NCBI RefSeq assembly: GCF_964204645.1
Contig: NC_134034.1
Span: forward strand, 11,281,414-11,341,413
Reading direction: 5' to 3'
DNA: 60,000 nt
From: Tubulanus polymorphus
Lineage: Eukaryota; Nemertea; Palaeonemertea; Tubulaniformes; Tubulanidae
Shown here in pieces: positions 22,701-37,700 of this stretch; position 1 is the first letter of the stretch, and the number at the start of each line of letters is the position of its first letter. The notes beneath the pieces were generated by a model. It was not told the DNA's origin, did no database searches, and saw nothing but the letters and a program-made list of their open reading frames with translations. Both the position numbers and the translations under genes were made by a program.

Positions 22701-25700
22701 CCCTCAGTAACATCTTTCATATTTCTGTTCAAATTAATCAGTAATCAACAGTAAGACCCTCAGTAACATCTTTCATATTTCTGTTCAAATTAATCAGTAA
22801 TCAACAGTAAGACCCTCTGTAACATCTTTCATATTTCTGTTCAAATTAATCAGTAATCAACAGTAAGACCCTCGGTAACATCTTTCATATTTCTGTTCAA
22901 ATTAATCAGTAATCAACAGTAAGACCCTCAGTAACATCTTTCATATTTCTGTTCAAATTAATCAGTAATCAACAGTAAGACCCTCAGTAACATGTTTCAT
23001 ATTTATGTTCAAATTAATCAGTAATCAACAGTAAGACCCTCTGTAACATCTTTCATATTTCTGTTCAAATTAATCAGTAATCAACAGTAAGACCCTCGGT
23101 AACATCTTTCATATTTCTGTTCAAATTAATCGGTAATCAACAGTAAGACCCACAGTAACATCTTTCATATTCTACATTTATTTATTTCAATATCTTAAAA
23201 GTGAAAAAAAAAATACTAATACTGAAAATACACAGACACAGTTCTTCCTCTGCGTTTTGGGATTTCGATGTAAAGTCGTTCAAAAATTAGCCCCTGGATC
23301 CGAACCTACCACGTGTCAGTATTTCATTTTCAGGGAGATAAAACCGGATGTCGGCGAGCCGGAAACGGTAGTCCGTGTCGTCTGCTGCTCTCGTGTGTCA
23401 CGTGGTTTTTACTAGGCGCTCCCCATTCGATCTTTTGATGTCATCAGTTCCCGACGACTTCCTATACGCGGATCACGATCGATAAACGGTCGACGTCTTC
23501 TTTTTTTAAGAACCGTTCACCTTCAACATTTCAAAATGTTAACCGGGCTATATACGTTCAATTTGCGATACTTCATAAACCCCTGGGAAGATTTTGAAAG
23601 CGCGCCAGTTATTTTTGTCGTCGGTATCAAAGAGACGGATTACGGTTAAAAAAAACGACGTATCTATCTAAAGATACTTGACGTCGAAATGACGTTAAAC
23701 GTTGAATATACAGTTTCATATAGAGAACTTATCAGCAGGGGTCTATAGTCTCTCACGAACCAAATCTAACTAATCAAAATGGTTAAGTTTGAATAGTTGA
23801 AGAATCAATATTGCGCCGAGACAATCAATTTGAGTTCTATTGATACCGCGAACTTAGATCAAAATTCTTGGATCTTCATTGATTTATGTAGTAAATTGCT
23901 TGGTATCGAAGCCCATCTCCGTTTTGGGTAGGGCGGTGGATTATGATCTGTATACAGCTTTCCAGCTTCCTCTCAGCCACAAACGGACATGTTTTCAATC
24001 CAGTAGTTCCACGGCAAGTCTACGTGAAAAACGATAAGTTAACGTCAAAAACGATAAGTCTACGTGAAAAACGATAAGTTAACGTTAAAAACGATAAGTT
24101 TACGTTAAAAACAATAAGTTTACGTTAAAAACGATAAGTTTACGTTAAAAACAATAAGTTAACGTTAAAAACAATAAGTTAACGTTAAAAAAGATGAGTC
24201 TACGTCAAAAACGACGAGTTTACGTTGAAAACGATAAGTTTACGGTACAAACTATAACTGTACGTTAAAGACGGTAAATTTACGTTAAAAGTACTTTACA
24301 CGCATGATTTTGCAGTATCAGTGTACGCCTTGCAAAGTACCCGCGGTAGGTGGGGGGGGGGGTCGAATTGCACCACCTGGGGCGGCCGTAGCGGAACGCT
24401 CCGATACCGGGCGCAAACACACGCGGAAGTAGATTAACCGTCAAAATCTGATAGAAACTTAACCGACCGGTGAAAGATTGCGATAATCCGGATTTAGATG
24501 TATGGATTAATCAATGAAGATTAACGCATTAATGATTTGCAGATGTGATCAAATAATTAGTATCTAAGTTAGTAGAACTTTCCTCGAGCGTCGACGAGCG
24601 CCTGAGACTCGTAAACTGACGCGATGTGGTTCGACGATTCAACGCGATTCAACTTAAAATCAAAATCAGCTCCATATATTGAACTCGATAACCCCGTCAC
24701 CTCCCCCGCAGAGAATCATATTTCTAATTAACAACTGTTTTATGTGAGTTCACTGCATCGCGAGATAAGGGAGATAAACGACATGATTTACAGCTTAAAC
24801 AGAGCATGCTGATGGTCGGGGTTAATTTTGTTCGCTGCCTAATTTAATACATCAAGATTTGGAAATAACTATGTTGAATGTTATATTGTGGATTTTTACG
24901 CCGTTTTAGTCGTTTTCCGCGATCAAACTTTTCTCGTATAAACCTTCGGGAGTATGGGCGATGATGTTTTGAGTATGGACGATGATGTTTTGAGTATTCG
25001 GGAGTATGGGTGATGATGTTTTGAGTATGGACGATGATGTTTTGAGTATTCGGGAGTATGGGTGATGATGTTTTGAGTATGGACGATGATGTTTTGAGTA
25101 TTCGGGAGTATGGGTGATGATATATAAGTAGTGATCACGGTTATTTTGTCCCGCGTGTTGTGACCAGATTGAAACGAAGTACATTATTATTTCGAAACGC
25201 AAATCATCCTGAACGGATCGCGGAGTTTACAGCAATAGTCGTCTGGTCAACGGGCGATATCGTTCTCTCTCTCCTCCTTCTCCTTCTCCTCATCCTTCCC
25301 GTTCTCCTTCATCTCCTCATCCTTCTCATTCTCCTTCTCCTTCTCTTCCTTCTCCTTCTCCTCCTCCTCCTCCTCCTCCTTCTCATTCTCCTCCTTCTCC
25401 TTCTCCTTGTCCGTCAGTGGCGCGGATCCGATCTATATCTCTAGCGATCATCGTTCTGTTTACTAATACGCGGCGTATATAAAAACCGTTTCGCTTAATT
25501 CTCCGATTAGCGAATTATCCCCTCCCCCCCCCCCCGCTCTCGGTTATAAACCGCCAGAATTAACATCGTATCGTTGACTGTTTTCACGCTCGGTCTCGTC
25601 TGTAAACATCCGAGCATCGCTGTCGGATTTTTCCGACTCGTTGAGTTTTTCCATTTTTTTCCTTTGATTACGGAGAGTGTATGAAACCGGTCTTCTATTA

Positions 25701-28700
25701 CTTTGTGCGCAGTCAATTTATGGTAATAATGATTTTTCGTCGGTTATCTCGACCGTCGAGGGAGCGCGGATTTTTATGCGCGGTTTTTTCTCTATAGATC
25801 GAGCAGTTTTTGCCCGCTGGGTACGGCTTGGCTCAAATACGAAATTCTCTTCGTTTAGAAGTCAGATCGCTTAACTTTACCGGAGATTATAGGCAATAAG
25901 AGGATACGGATCTCTCCGACTGATATGGACTCTTCGGGCTTATAGCGATTAGGTGGGTTCTCGGTGAACATCCAACCCTCCCCTCAGAGAGCTGTGGCGG
26001 GAGAGTAGAACAGACGCGTGGGTTCTCTGTGAACCCCTCTCACGGCTCTGTACATTGAAAACAAAGATGAATTTTTCACCCAAAATACGAAATTGTAACA
26101 TGAAAGTGTTAGCCCAACAACTGCTGTTGAGCTGTTTAGTTTATTCGGTCAGTATGGTGACCATTTAGCTGCGATGACCAGTCCGGGCGCGATGACCAGT
26201 CCGGGCGCGTCGACCAGTCCGGGCGCGATGACCAGTCCGGGCGCGATGACCAGTCCGGGCGCGATGAACAGTCCGGGCGCGATGACCAGTCCGGGCGCGA
26301 TGACCAGTCCGGGCGCGATGACCAGCGAGGGCTGTACGCACCGACCTTCTCGCCAATCGTCCGCTTCAAGGGTCGTTACAAGCAAAACGACGTAAACATT
26401 TGCAAGTTGCGTCGATGAATATTTCTTTTCTCGTATTCAGTGTCCGAATGAAAAAATCGCCCGCCGCGACAATAAACTAAACACGAAATAGACAATGTAC
26501 GCGACAGCCCTAGGGATGCATTAGCGTGTATACGGTTATATACTGCAGGCTATTACTCCCGGTAAATCCACTTTGCTGCCATCACGAAACGACGCCGACA
26601 ACAAACGACGCTTTTTTCCCGTTCCGTCAAGCGAGGCGTCGCGTGCAGGAAATATTGCCAGGATCGAAAATCATTATTCATCTTTCGCTTTGAATAAAAG
26701 TTGAAAGTTTGTCGGCGGACGTAAGTCATTTCAGGCAGGATGCGCGTTCGTGGCGTGTAATAGGCTTCGTTTTTACATATGGCGCGCGCGGCTGAGAGAT
26801 CGAAGGAGACGAACCAATTTCATATGAAAAAAAAAAACAACGGGTAGATCTACTCAAGTTGTTTGCGATGCTTGAGAGTTATAGAAACTGAAAAAAACCT
26901 TAGAAACATCAGACGTACGACGAAGACGTCGGTACACGAGAGATCAGATATAAGAGATCAGACATTGCCTCGGGTTACTGTCGGTGTCAGTGTGTTCTTA
27001 TGTTTTGTTAAAGTCTTTGCTCATTTTGGTCCGATGGTGAGGATCGGTACTTTTTATACTGCTGGGCAAACTAGGACCCACAAATTATACATTGAATTCA
27101 TATTCTACTCAGTGATTTGCATAATTTTCATTGATCTAAGAGAAAAACTCATTCGATTGTAAGGGAAATTTACAAGAATTTGAACGCCGACTACTAGCGA
27201 CACCTGGCGGATCCTTGCTTGCCACGAGCGGAATCCTCGATTGCCACAGAAGCGGCTGCGGTGCCCAGTCGACAAATCAATTTTTTCATCGTTACATTCA
27301 TAAAACGTTCGTATGAAATATTGATATGATTATTAAGGATAACTTTTTCGTGTACGGTGATAAACTTCGGCGATGTCCGGAATTACCCGACTAACCGTCC
27401 GACCGTCTGCGGTCACATGCCGTAATACAGTGATTGATCGACCGAAGCGTTGACTTAACGCCGTAACGTCAATACGTCATGGAGCCATAAACGTCAACGT
27501 CGACGTCGCCCAAAATGGACGTGACGTCATAAATCATCGCATGAACGACGAACTTTCCCGTCTAAATATATACGCGAACGTAAAAACGTCGCGGTAACAA
27601 CGTTAAACATCCGTCGCAGCGTGTTGCCTAAATAACGGGGTTGATTGTGAAAGCGTTGCCGGGTTTTGAAGACAGTTAGTGCGGCTAGTACATCAATGTG
27701 TTAATAGTTAATCTAATAACAACCGATGACTCGGGTTCCAGTGACGCGACTTCCTGCAGTTGTTGTGATACTCGTTAAACTGTGCTCGTCATCATCAGCA
27801 TCTGCAAAAATAGATAGAACTGGTTTTTGAAATTTTGTTTAAAGAACAACGTTCCACAGTTTTGAATTAACGGTCTTTCGTTTGCTTGTTTCGTTGCATC
27901 GTTCGCATCTTGTTTTGCCAAGACTAACCATATTGGATTGTTCAGTTAAACCTCACGACGGGACCGCGAAGTGTTGCCCGTACAATCAGCCAGCAGGACT
28001 CGAACCCACTTGTCACTCAGCACTGACCCTGTTTTGCCAAGACTATCCCTATTGGATTGTTCATTTAAACCTCACGACAGAACCGCGGTCGTTGAAGTGT
28101 TGTCCGGACACTGTAAGCAGACAACAGGCCTCGAAGGCCCGCTTGTCACTCAGCACTGATCTTGTTTTCCCAACACCTTATTGATTTTTTATCTAACCTC
28201 TCGACGGGCCACAGCCTTTGAAGTGTTGCCCACGCACTGTAAGCAGCCAGCAGGACTCGAACCCACTGATCTAGCGAATGCACCAGCATCACGCCTTATC
28301 CCACTGTCTTGAGGAGACCGCACTGACCAGACATTAGGAATCCGACAGAGATCCTTCATGTTGTAGTAATGATTCGTTTCGTTCAGAATAACGCTGCCGA
28401 TCATAATCGTCGGATGATTGGCAGCGATTGGGAGAAGGGGTTACCGTCTGCGTTGAGCGCCGCGTAAACGTTACCGACGTGTACGGTATGACGTTTGACG
28501 TATGCGACGTTAATCCGGCGTATTACGCCGCTGACGTTTCGATTTAGTTCGTAAGACGTCGTCGCGCGATTATAATGAGATATTAACATCGCGATAACGG
28601 CCGACTTCACGGTGACCTCGCGATCAAATCTCGTCAGCCGATTACTGACAGATTTCACTGCGCAGGAACAAACCGTGAGCGCGTTCGCTACGACCGCCAG

Positions 28701-31700
28701 TGGTCCATCCTCGCTTGCCAGAGTTCGCTTACCTCCTGCCGAAGATCCTACCTGTCTGTAGACTTTCGTTGGCCTTACACTGACCAAGATTTCTAGGGCC
28801 CGCCAGATGCGTTGTTTTGCCAGGGCGAATCTACCGTACGCATCCGATCGGCTAAGAACATAGACTGGTGACCGCTCTGGTCGCTGAACGGCAACCTGTC
28901 CGCCTAAAAATCGTGGGCGATGTAACAGGCCAGTGAAGGATTTGCGGCCAGGGTCTGTGTTGGCGTGGGCTTCGGCGGAAGGCAGTCAAACCCCGACAAG
29001 CGAGGATACCAACAGCTCGGAGAATAGCAGCTTCTAGAAAATGACATCCGATGACACAATATTTACCCGTTGGTATCAGCATGACAGTCATAATGATAAT
29101 GATAATAATCATATCAATGATAATGATTATGATAATAAACATAGATTATTTTTAAATATGGCGCTATTTTCAAAAATATATAAAGACTCAGTAAGTCTAG
29201 TGATGTAAGGAGGTTCTGATTTAAAGCAATTTTAACTACTTAAAAATGCCATGTTTTATGGTTACAAGTTTTTAACTTCTGGTATCCATCGACTCACATT
29301 ACATAACCATATTATTATCTGTAATTTTCTAACGTAATTTAATTCGTAAATAAAGAATAATAGTAATGAATAATAAAAAAAGAATACAGTTCGAGACGGG
29401 AGACACTAGAGACCGATTTAAAGTTTATCTAAATCTTAACGTTTGTCTGAATACGGGATTTAGACTAATCCGGAACTGTCAGATAAATTCACCCAGTCCT
29501 GGAAGTGACTGCGCAGTTCGTGATGGCGGCGCGTGTACTGATGGCAGAGCTAGCGTTCAAAAAGGTCGTGATGGCGTTCAGTATACAATCCGTATTTTTG
29601 AACGCGTTTGGTAACCCGGATCCAGTTCCACAGTTCTGAGTTAAGATTTGATTTGGTGTTAACTCATTGTAAATGAATATATTTCAACTCAAGATTTAAC
29701 TCTTACTCACAACTGAGCCGTTGTTATCACAACACTGTGGAACTGAGCTGTTGTTATTTTAAAAGAAATCCCAACAACCCAGTTAACTAAATTCATCAAA
29801 ATAGGCTTAGATATATGTGTTATGTTCATAACTGTGTTATATTTTCAGAAATATTCATATCTTCTGTTGTTTTGTAGATATTGTATATTTCATAGTCTTC
29901 CTCCGGTTACCGTGGAAATGGTTTATGGGGTTTACTAATTCCTAATTCAAAATTCAAATAATTACTAATTCCTAATTCAATGGCACTGAATGGCTGGTAA
30001 ACAGGTTCATTATCAGCGAATTAAATGATTAACCTTTGAAATATCATATCGAATTGCAATTGTAAGATCGTTGATTATGTCATGCACTGAAAAGAGATTG
30101 CGGATCAGATTTTATCCGTCATTCATTTCCTCATTCGATCATTTCCTTCCAAACTCTTTACAACGTCGATGTAATTCGAGGCGGTAACTGTCTGCGGTTA
30201 GCGCAGTCGTCACATCTCATTCAACAGCAGTTGAGTCTCGAACCCTGAGGCGGCCATCGAATTGATAACTCTTCTACGTAACCGCCGGGATTTATTGTCG
30301 ATTCTTGAATTCAAACTCTCGAGATTGCGTCATCGTCGTCGCGTCGCCGTTTGTAAAAAAATCCGATTTTAAATTTCACGAGTCAAATTACTGTCGCCAG
30401 CATAAACAACTCGAAATTCAAATATCGAAACCAACCTGAAACTCGAACGCTTTATTGACATGAACTCTCGCCGCCTCGGGGGTTTACAGATTGTTTGTCG
30501 GGAACTGATAGTTTCGGCGGATTTTCCAGTCTGAGAAATTACATTAGAAATTCTCAGGGGGAGGGCGGCACCGTTCAACGGTCTCCAGACGCAAAAAGAC
30601 TTCGTGAAATAAGATAAGTTAATCTGTTTCGCACTCTCCCTCTTTCTCTATATCTTCTCCTCTCCCTCTCTCATTCTCCTCTCTCTTCTCAATACCTTCC
30701 CTCACTCCCCTCTCCCCATCAGCGCCCTCTCCTCTCAGCGCTCTCTCCTCTCAGCCCTCTCTCCTCTCACCCCTCCCTCTGATACTCTCCTCTCCATCTC
30801 ATTCCTTTCTTTCCCTCTCCCCACTCTCTCTCTTCTCTCTCCATCCCTCTCCCTCACTCACCCTCTCCCTACTTCCTGTCACACTCATCTCTCCCCTCTC
30901 TCACTCTCACTCTCTCACACTCTCCTCTCTCCCCACTCTCTCCTCTCTCCCTCTCACTCTCTCTCACACTCTCCTCTCTCCCGACTCCCTCTCTCACTAT
31001 CTCCTCTCTCCCTTTTCTCTCTATCTCTCCTCACTCTCTCTCACACTCTCTCACACTCTCCTCTCTCCCTATCTTCCCTCTCTCTCCCCTCTCTCACTCT
31101 CTCTCTCCCCAACTCTCTGCCCGTTACAGGCTACTGATAACGCGTTACTGCGAGCCTTGTCTATAACTCACTATTCCATACATAGCACATCTATTCTGCA
31201 GCACGATCCTCACTCTTATCATCGTCACAATGCAACCATGCGGGAGGAAAAACTGCGAAACTGAATCCAGTGCACCAGAATCGATCATCAATTCTGTAGG
31301 AACATATAAACATAAAATCCTTCAGGTTGTACATATCGAATCCCCCTCTAATACTCGCTTCGGACAGCGTTGCCTTTTTCTGAACCCGTCGCCTTTTAGA
31401 ATTCGTGATCCTCCCCTGTCCCCGATTTCAAACTTGTTTACAATATGTCACCGGGGCATGGCGTGCATACTCTAAACGATGAAACGTCAAAATTCAGTAG
31501 CCGCTGATTGACAACCTCGGTTCATTACCTTCGCGCAAATTTACACTAATTGCGTTCATTATGTATTCAATAAGTTCGTTAATGTCGCTGACCCTACACG
31601 TGACCTCTATCGTTCCGCAATCGGTACTAGTGTTGTCGGGTTCTAGAATCTAGTTATTTTGATTCATCGGATGAAATAAACTCATTTCATACGTCTATAT

Positions 31701-34700
31701 GGTGATGGTTTATAGGCCCAACGCGCACGTCAAGCACTGATCTTGTTATGCTAAAACTAACCCTGCATCGTCTATTAAAACCCCACGACGGGACCACGGC
31801 CATTAAAGTTTAGCGCGGACCGCTGTAAAGCAACCAGCTGAACTCGAATCCGCTTGTGACTCGGCGCTGATCTTGGTTCCCCCACAGTAGCACCCCCCCC
31901 ATCATGTTTGTTCAGTTATGGAACCTCTCTGCTTGATACAGTACCCACTCCCCCACCCTCAGTCTTCGTACCCCTTCCAATATGATTCATGTCGTCCATT
32001 TAAACTGATCATTAAGGAGCATTCTAGACCAATTTGTACTACGTGCATGGTTCAATTTGACTCTGATTCACTTGCACGGTTGTTAGTTTGATTAGATATA
32101 CATGCATACACTTGCATGCTACTCCGAACGTCATCAATCTATTTTCTATAGTACCAAGTCCCTTTTGGGTTTTTTGATAACACGGACCAACCGAAAATAG
32201 AATGATTCGGAATAGAATCCCTATAGGGATGGTACTCTCTAGACTAACATTTTGATACATAGAGGACACAATATACCGTAAGGTGCTGCCGCTATGCTCA
32301 ACGCTAGCGGAATTTTCGTGCATTAACGGGAACCCATCCTCGCTTGCCAGGGGTCTGGTATCACTCCCGAACTCGCTTCCACCAGCCCCCTGGCCTCACG
32401 AAGCGTGATTTCATTACTGACGCTGTTGCGCATGACGTCATATATCGATTTGCGAAATACTTCCTTGTTCAGTAAAACGTTCGCTGATTGGTCCATTTAA
32501 CTGGAAAACCAATAGAAGCCTAAAGTCGTTTGTTACAAGCGCTGTGATTGGTACGACCGGATTCTGGTCGGCTAGTAACGACTCCAACGACTCGTGAGGT
32601 CAAGGGGTTCGGTGAACAGCTTTAGCGTAGTGGTTTCGAATCCCTTGACGGGTGAAGATGACGGGAACCCGACTCTGGCAGTCGTCGTGCTGCCTCACCT
32701 ATACCGTAAGGTGCTGCCACTATCATTTTTTATCTTTAAATAGGGATTGCCCTGTATATCAATCTGAATAGTAGATTTCGTTTTCAGCGAAGCAGCTTGC
32801 CCTCGGGGCCCTCCACTATGGCGCTTTGTCATTGTCGGGGACAACTCGTGAAATCTTGTAAGCTTACAAATCGGTTTACCTGTTGATGTTGCGTGGTCAG
32901 TGAAAAATAATTAGCTTTTTCCCATGAAATGAAAGACTATCGAAGACGTAAAAGGTCATCTCGTAATTCGCGAATATGCATAATGAATAAGTCTAAAACT
33001 ACTGTTGGTTATCGGTTGCTAGCTCAGTAATTAGACAAAGGGTATTTCCGCTGGAAACTGAACACCGTGTTGGATTAGTGACTCTCGCCGACTCGTTCTC
33101 GACGCGTATAATTAACAATTAATGAAGTCTCGTATCATCTCACGTTAATAAACGATATCTGATTACGAATAACCTGCGCGTTAGTTAATTACAAACGGGG
33201 ATACCTGCTGCGGCATGCGACCACTGCTGGAACTGTGACCTACTGCGGTGTATGAGGTCGCGGTAATGAGAGTCCCTCTGGGTAATGAAGTCGGTTTTAG
33301 GACCATCGCAGTTCTATCGCCTATCTAACAACTTCAGATCAGTCTTCAGATTCGAAACATTTTTCTGAAACTAGACCTAGTTTTCAGTTTATATGCCATA
33401 TTTTAGAGTTTTACCATTATCAATGAAAGAAATTAGGTAAAAGTAAATACCCATAAACCGCTAGATATTTTATCAACGGTCAAATTCGATTTCAATTTTT
33501 ATCGATTTTCAATGATAGGTTTCAATAAGCCTTATTACTTGTGCGGTGTTCTTCCAAAAAATATTCATCTTCATCGTCATTTTAGATAATCTTAGATAAT
33601 TCACCGATTCGCGCCTTTTCAACGTCCTAATAATTATAATTTGCAAGCTAGATAATCAACAATTAACCGGCTAATTAGAATCTCGACGTGATTACTTTTT
33701 GAAACAAATTTCGGAAATGTGTAGCATGCTGTGAAGCGGTTATGACTTGTTTTGGCAGTTATCTGTCTTTGGTTACAAAACAAAAACATGTATTAGTGAA
33801 AACTTGCAAATTAATGACAAAAGACAAAATCACCAGGGGGTCGTCTCTGACAGGGCCCGACTCACGAGAACGCGGCGGAGCTTAAGCCTCAATTAAACTG
33901 TTTTTGTGAAACGGGCCCTAGCCTGGCAACAGCAAGGCCGGGCACAGATTTTCCGAAAAACGATTATCTAATTACAGCTACTCAGATATTAACACTATCC
34001 CTGCATATACATGCACGTAATATGCCTATTATTAATGATATCAACGTAATAAATATTAAAGCCCTTTTACCGGCTCCGTTTTGCTTTGTTGCTTCGTGGC
34101 CGCGCAGAATAGAATTATTATTATTATTATTAATATTACTATATTGTCCAACTGACCGTATGACGTTGTGAATAGGCGGTTATGCCAGTGCAGTACTGGG
34201 CTGAAAATGTAAGTCCGGAGACTTTCATACAAAACGAACTTTGATATATAGACCGCACAGTTTCGTCGTAGAGGTTTTTCAGTACGTTACCGCGCGCGTC
34301 AGAAATTTGTTGTCGTTCGAGAATTTTACATGTTTGAAATTCAAAAGATTAACCGTCATTAGAAAATGGTTGGAAAAATGCGCTCGTCGAATTGCGAAAT
34401 TCGAAATTAATCTAGAGAAAAGGTGACGCTTTTTGGAGAAACGCTTCTCGCTATAACCCATTACGCGTGGACCTATAGTCAGCCGCCATCTTGGATGGTT
34501 GGGAGGAGAGATTTAGAAATTCGTCTGCTATCCAACAACAGGGATTACGTCATCATTTCGTGCTGCGTAAATGCGACGGCAATATTGTGTGAATGTTTTT
34601 TTCTTTTCAAAAATGAAGAAAAAGATCTGAAAATCAGGTTCCGCGATTTTACGATGAATAATCTTCACTAAACGTCGGTGTTGAATATTGGCTGTGTATA

Positions 34701-37700
34701 TTTGCTGATTCCGTAGCGCTGTTTGGGACACTGTAAAGATTATTCACACCTCCATCCAGCGAACTTTTGTTTGTCTCACGCCGAAACTCGCGGAATTCCA
34801 ATCGAATATTGTTAATACCTCTGGTGGTAATGTTGATGTCGGTTCGGTGGTCGCGGTTATAAACGCGTTTTCAATACAACTCGCTGCCAGCGCTAACACA
34901 TTTCAAACAATTTAACAATTTCGCCTCAATATCGCTAGATCACGGATTTATCTCGTATTTTTTCTATCTCGAAAATGCCCACGGCCCCGACTGAACACAG
35001 TTGCGTGGATACGTTCCCGTCACATTTAGGTAGGTGAACATCTTCTCTGTTACAACAAGATTCATTCCAGACGATTTCAGATTTTTCTCAGAGTTATCTA
35101 GAATTTAGAGATGCCTGCTGTCATGTTTCCCCCTATGACATCATCAAAATTCTCGTTCACACGCAAGAACTATGGCTGCCTTCGAAAATTCGCCTATGAC
35201 ATCATTAAATTTGCCTATTCTGATTTGGTCTATAGGCAAGATGGCTGCCTACGTATCAAGATGGCTGCCTATGATATCACCAAGTAAAACCCTCGCTCAG
35301 GAGAAAGATGGCTGTCTTTGTAAATCCACCTATGACATCAGCAAATCACCTCTGATCCCGTCTATAGGCAAGATGGCCGCCTTACATTGCACCATCGAAT
35401 CACGAGCAACATTTTCTCGTGCAACATAACACTCCGGGACGCCTTTTTATTCTATAAATTGCCTGCCTTCAGATAGAAAATTCCGGAGTAATCTATCTAG
35501 GCCCCCCTTCCCTAAACTCGAAAGGTTCACGTATACAATCGGTTCGTTACTAATCACTTCGATGTTAAAGGTTTCTTGACTGAATTCGGTAAAAAGAAAA
35601 GTAGGTGGAAATATAGGAGGTACCTGGAGGGAGATAAATAGAAAAAGCGAAAGTTAATCCGAAGTTTTGAATTCGGATTTTTTTCGGATTCGATTTTCTA
35701 GGTTTTTTTATGTGGGTTATTACGTTTTAGCCTTCATATTTACTTGCTGCGGCCTACACCTCGTATAGCTACCATCGCGTACCTGGGAATGCGCGGTAAG
35801 GCTAACCCCTACACTATAAGCCGAAGAGTCTTGGTACTAAAATGTCAAACGCGAATCGAATCTGAAAACTGAGAATGTGCACATCACGCGTCGCTTCGGA
35901 AAAAAATGGCTGATTTTCTGAGAAACCGTACGGCGAAATGTCACGGACAAAAACGACAAAAGAAATTATCTCGTTTTCTGCCAACGCCGTATCAAATTCG
36001 TAACTACGAGATTTTTTTCATGTTTTGCTTCAAACGAGTCTCGTCATACGTCATACGTCAGTTACTGCGGTAAGCGAGGATCCGATAGGTTCGCTAGTAG
36101 TAACTCGGTCTTAAGTCAAAGACTCAATATCATACTGTTTAGGGAGCCGACCGTTTGATGATTTGTGAATCAAATAATCGGCTAGAAAAACCGACTGTTA
36201 TTCACGCCACCTAGTGGTGCGTGCCGGAACCGTCATCGTCGAGAGTATTCATATATTTTCAATTGATGATGTTGAAGATGGATTCATGGATTTATGGAGG
36301 CAGCCATCTTTTCTATAAGCCTTACGCACACAGTTTACACCGGAGTCGCCCACTGCCGCCGATTATCACATGCCCCACCCAAACAATAGGTTCCCTTCCT
36401 GATAGTTACTCCAATTCATCGATATACCGACCCACCTCTGCTCCGGAATTCGCTAAGTACCTCGCAGAAAACTTGTTTATCCAGCGAGAGGCTGGTAATA
36501 AGCGTACGCAGTTTGTTTTTTCTCCGAGAAACATCCGTAATTATTTACAACATGTTCAAGGAGGGAGTACAGGCCAATAATTTGCATCTCTTTCGACTTC
36601 GAAGGGAGAATCACAAATCGAATTTTGCGCGGCTATTCTGCGATTTAATCGAATTTTTGTCGAAAATGGAAGTGGAAATCGCAGAGATCGCGAGCTGAAA
36701 CGTCGTTCGGTGAATTGAGAGAAAGTATTAACGGTAATTTAACGGCTTGTCGATGGCTCTCGTATCGTCTGCCGAGAGGTAACGAGTAGAGTACCGTCGA
36801 GTGGAGCGCGGGAATCTCGTCTCGTCTGCGCCGGGCGATGATCGTCGTCGTCGTCGTCGTCGTCACCGCGCACAGCTCCACCAGATCATCTCCGCGAGAT
36901 CGCGCGCTCTGAAATATTCACGAATACTCGTTGACACCGATATGGAAAATACGAAACGATGTTGTTGATCTTCTACTTCGTAAGCGGAGATAACGATGTG
37001 TGAATCTAAGCAGAATATATAATAACATGATTTCAAATGTACATAGTCAGATAGTCAGTTTAATGCCTGAGTCTCTGTTGTTTAGTTGATATGTCCACGT
37101 TCGTATTCATCCGATTATAAAAGCTTACCGATTTCAGGTACCGTAACTAATTACAGTTTACGGAAGAGAAATTAAATTCATTATCATCGAATTTCTTGTT
37201 AAGTCTAGGCTACAGATATCAATAAGATAAAAACCCACTATCTATAGATTAAAAGAATTCAAAAACAAGAACACACCTGACGATGATCTCTAGGGTGAGA
37301 TCGAAACGTCGTGTCTTCTATATATTTTAGATTGAATAAATAAATTCTTGTTTTTAAATTCTTTTATTCTGTAGATAGTGGGCTTTCATCTTATTATCCG
37401 TTCACCACGTTTGAGTGTGGTTATCGTTCTACTAGGCTTAGAGATTTAGTCACACACATTCTAAGTATAATATGGTATTTTTGTACCGCAGTGACCGTCT
37501 GCGCATGTATAGAACACGTGTATATGATAGAGACTCGGTGGTACCGGAGAAGGGGGAGGAATCGGTGCGGCTAGAGACGTAAAATCAACGTCAAATTGAT
37601 CAATTTGACGCGTTACACGTTAGTCAATAATTACACGGTAACCGTCGTATCAACGTAACGTAATTAATCAGTTATTACGCGGGTACTAGTTGTAAAAAGA

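Noticed and set aside
27890-28285. tRNA genes on the minus strand (GGGTTCGAGTCC)
   Set aside because: The three units have B-box-like words but no acceptor stem or anticodon arm; SINE-like repeats fit better.
28401-28787. Antisense frame with weak likeness to the histone H4 C-terminus (KRHTV...V.AAL)
   Set aside because: Only a few scattered matches, gaps needed, and the key H4 N-terminal part is absent. It is also overlapped by a TIR element. Chance is more likely.
36221-36580. 119-codon frame in intron 1
   Set aside because: No recognisable domain, and I saw no convincing acceptor and donor pair. It may be chance.
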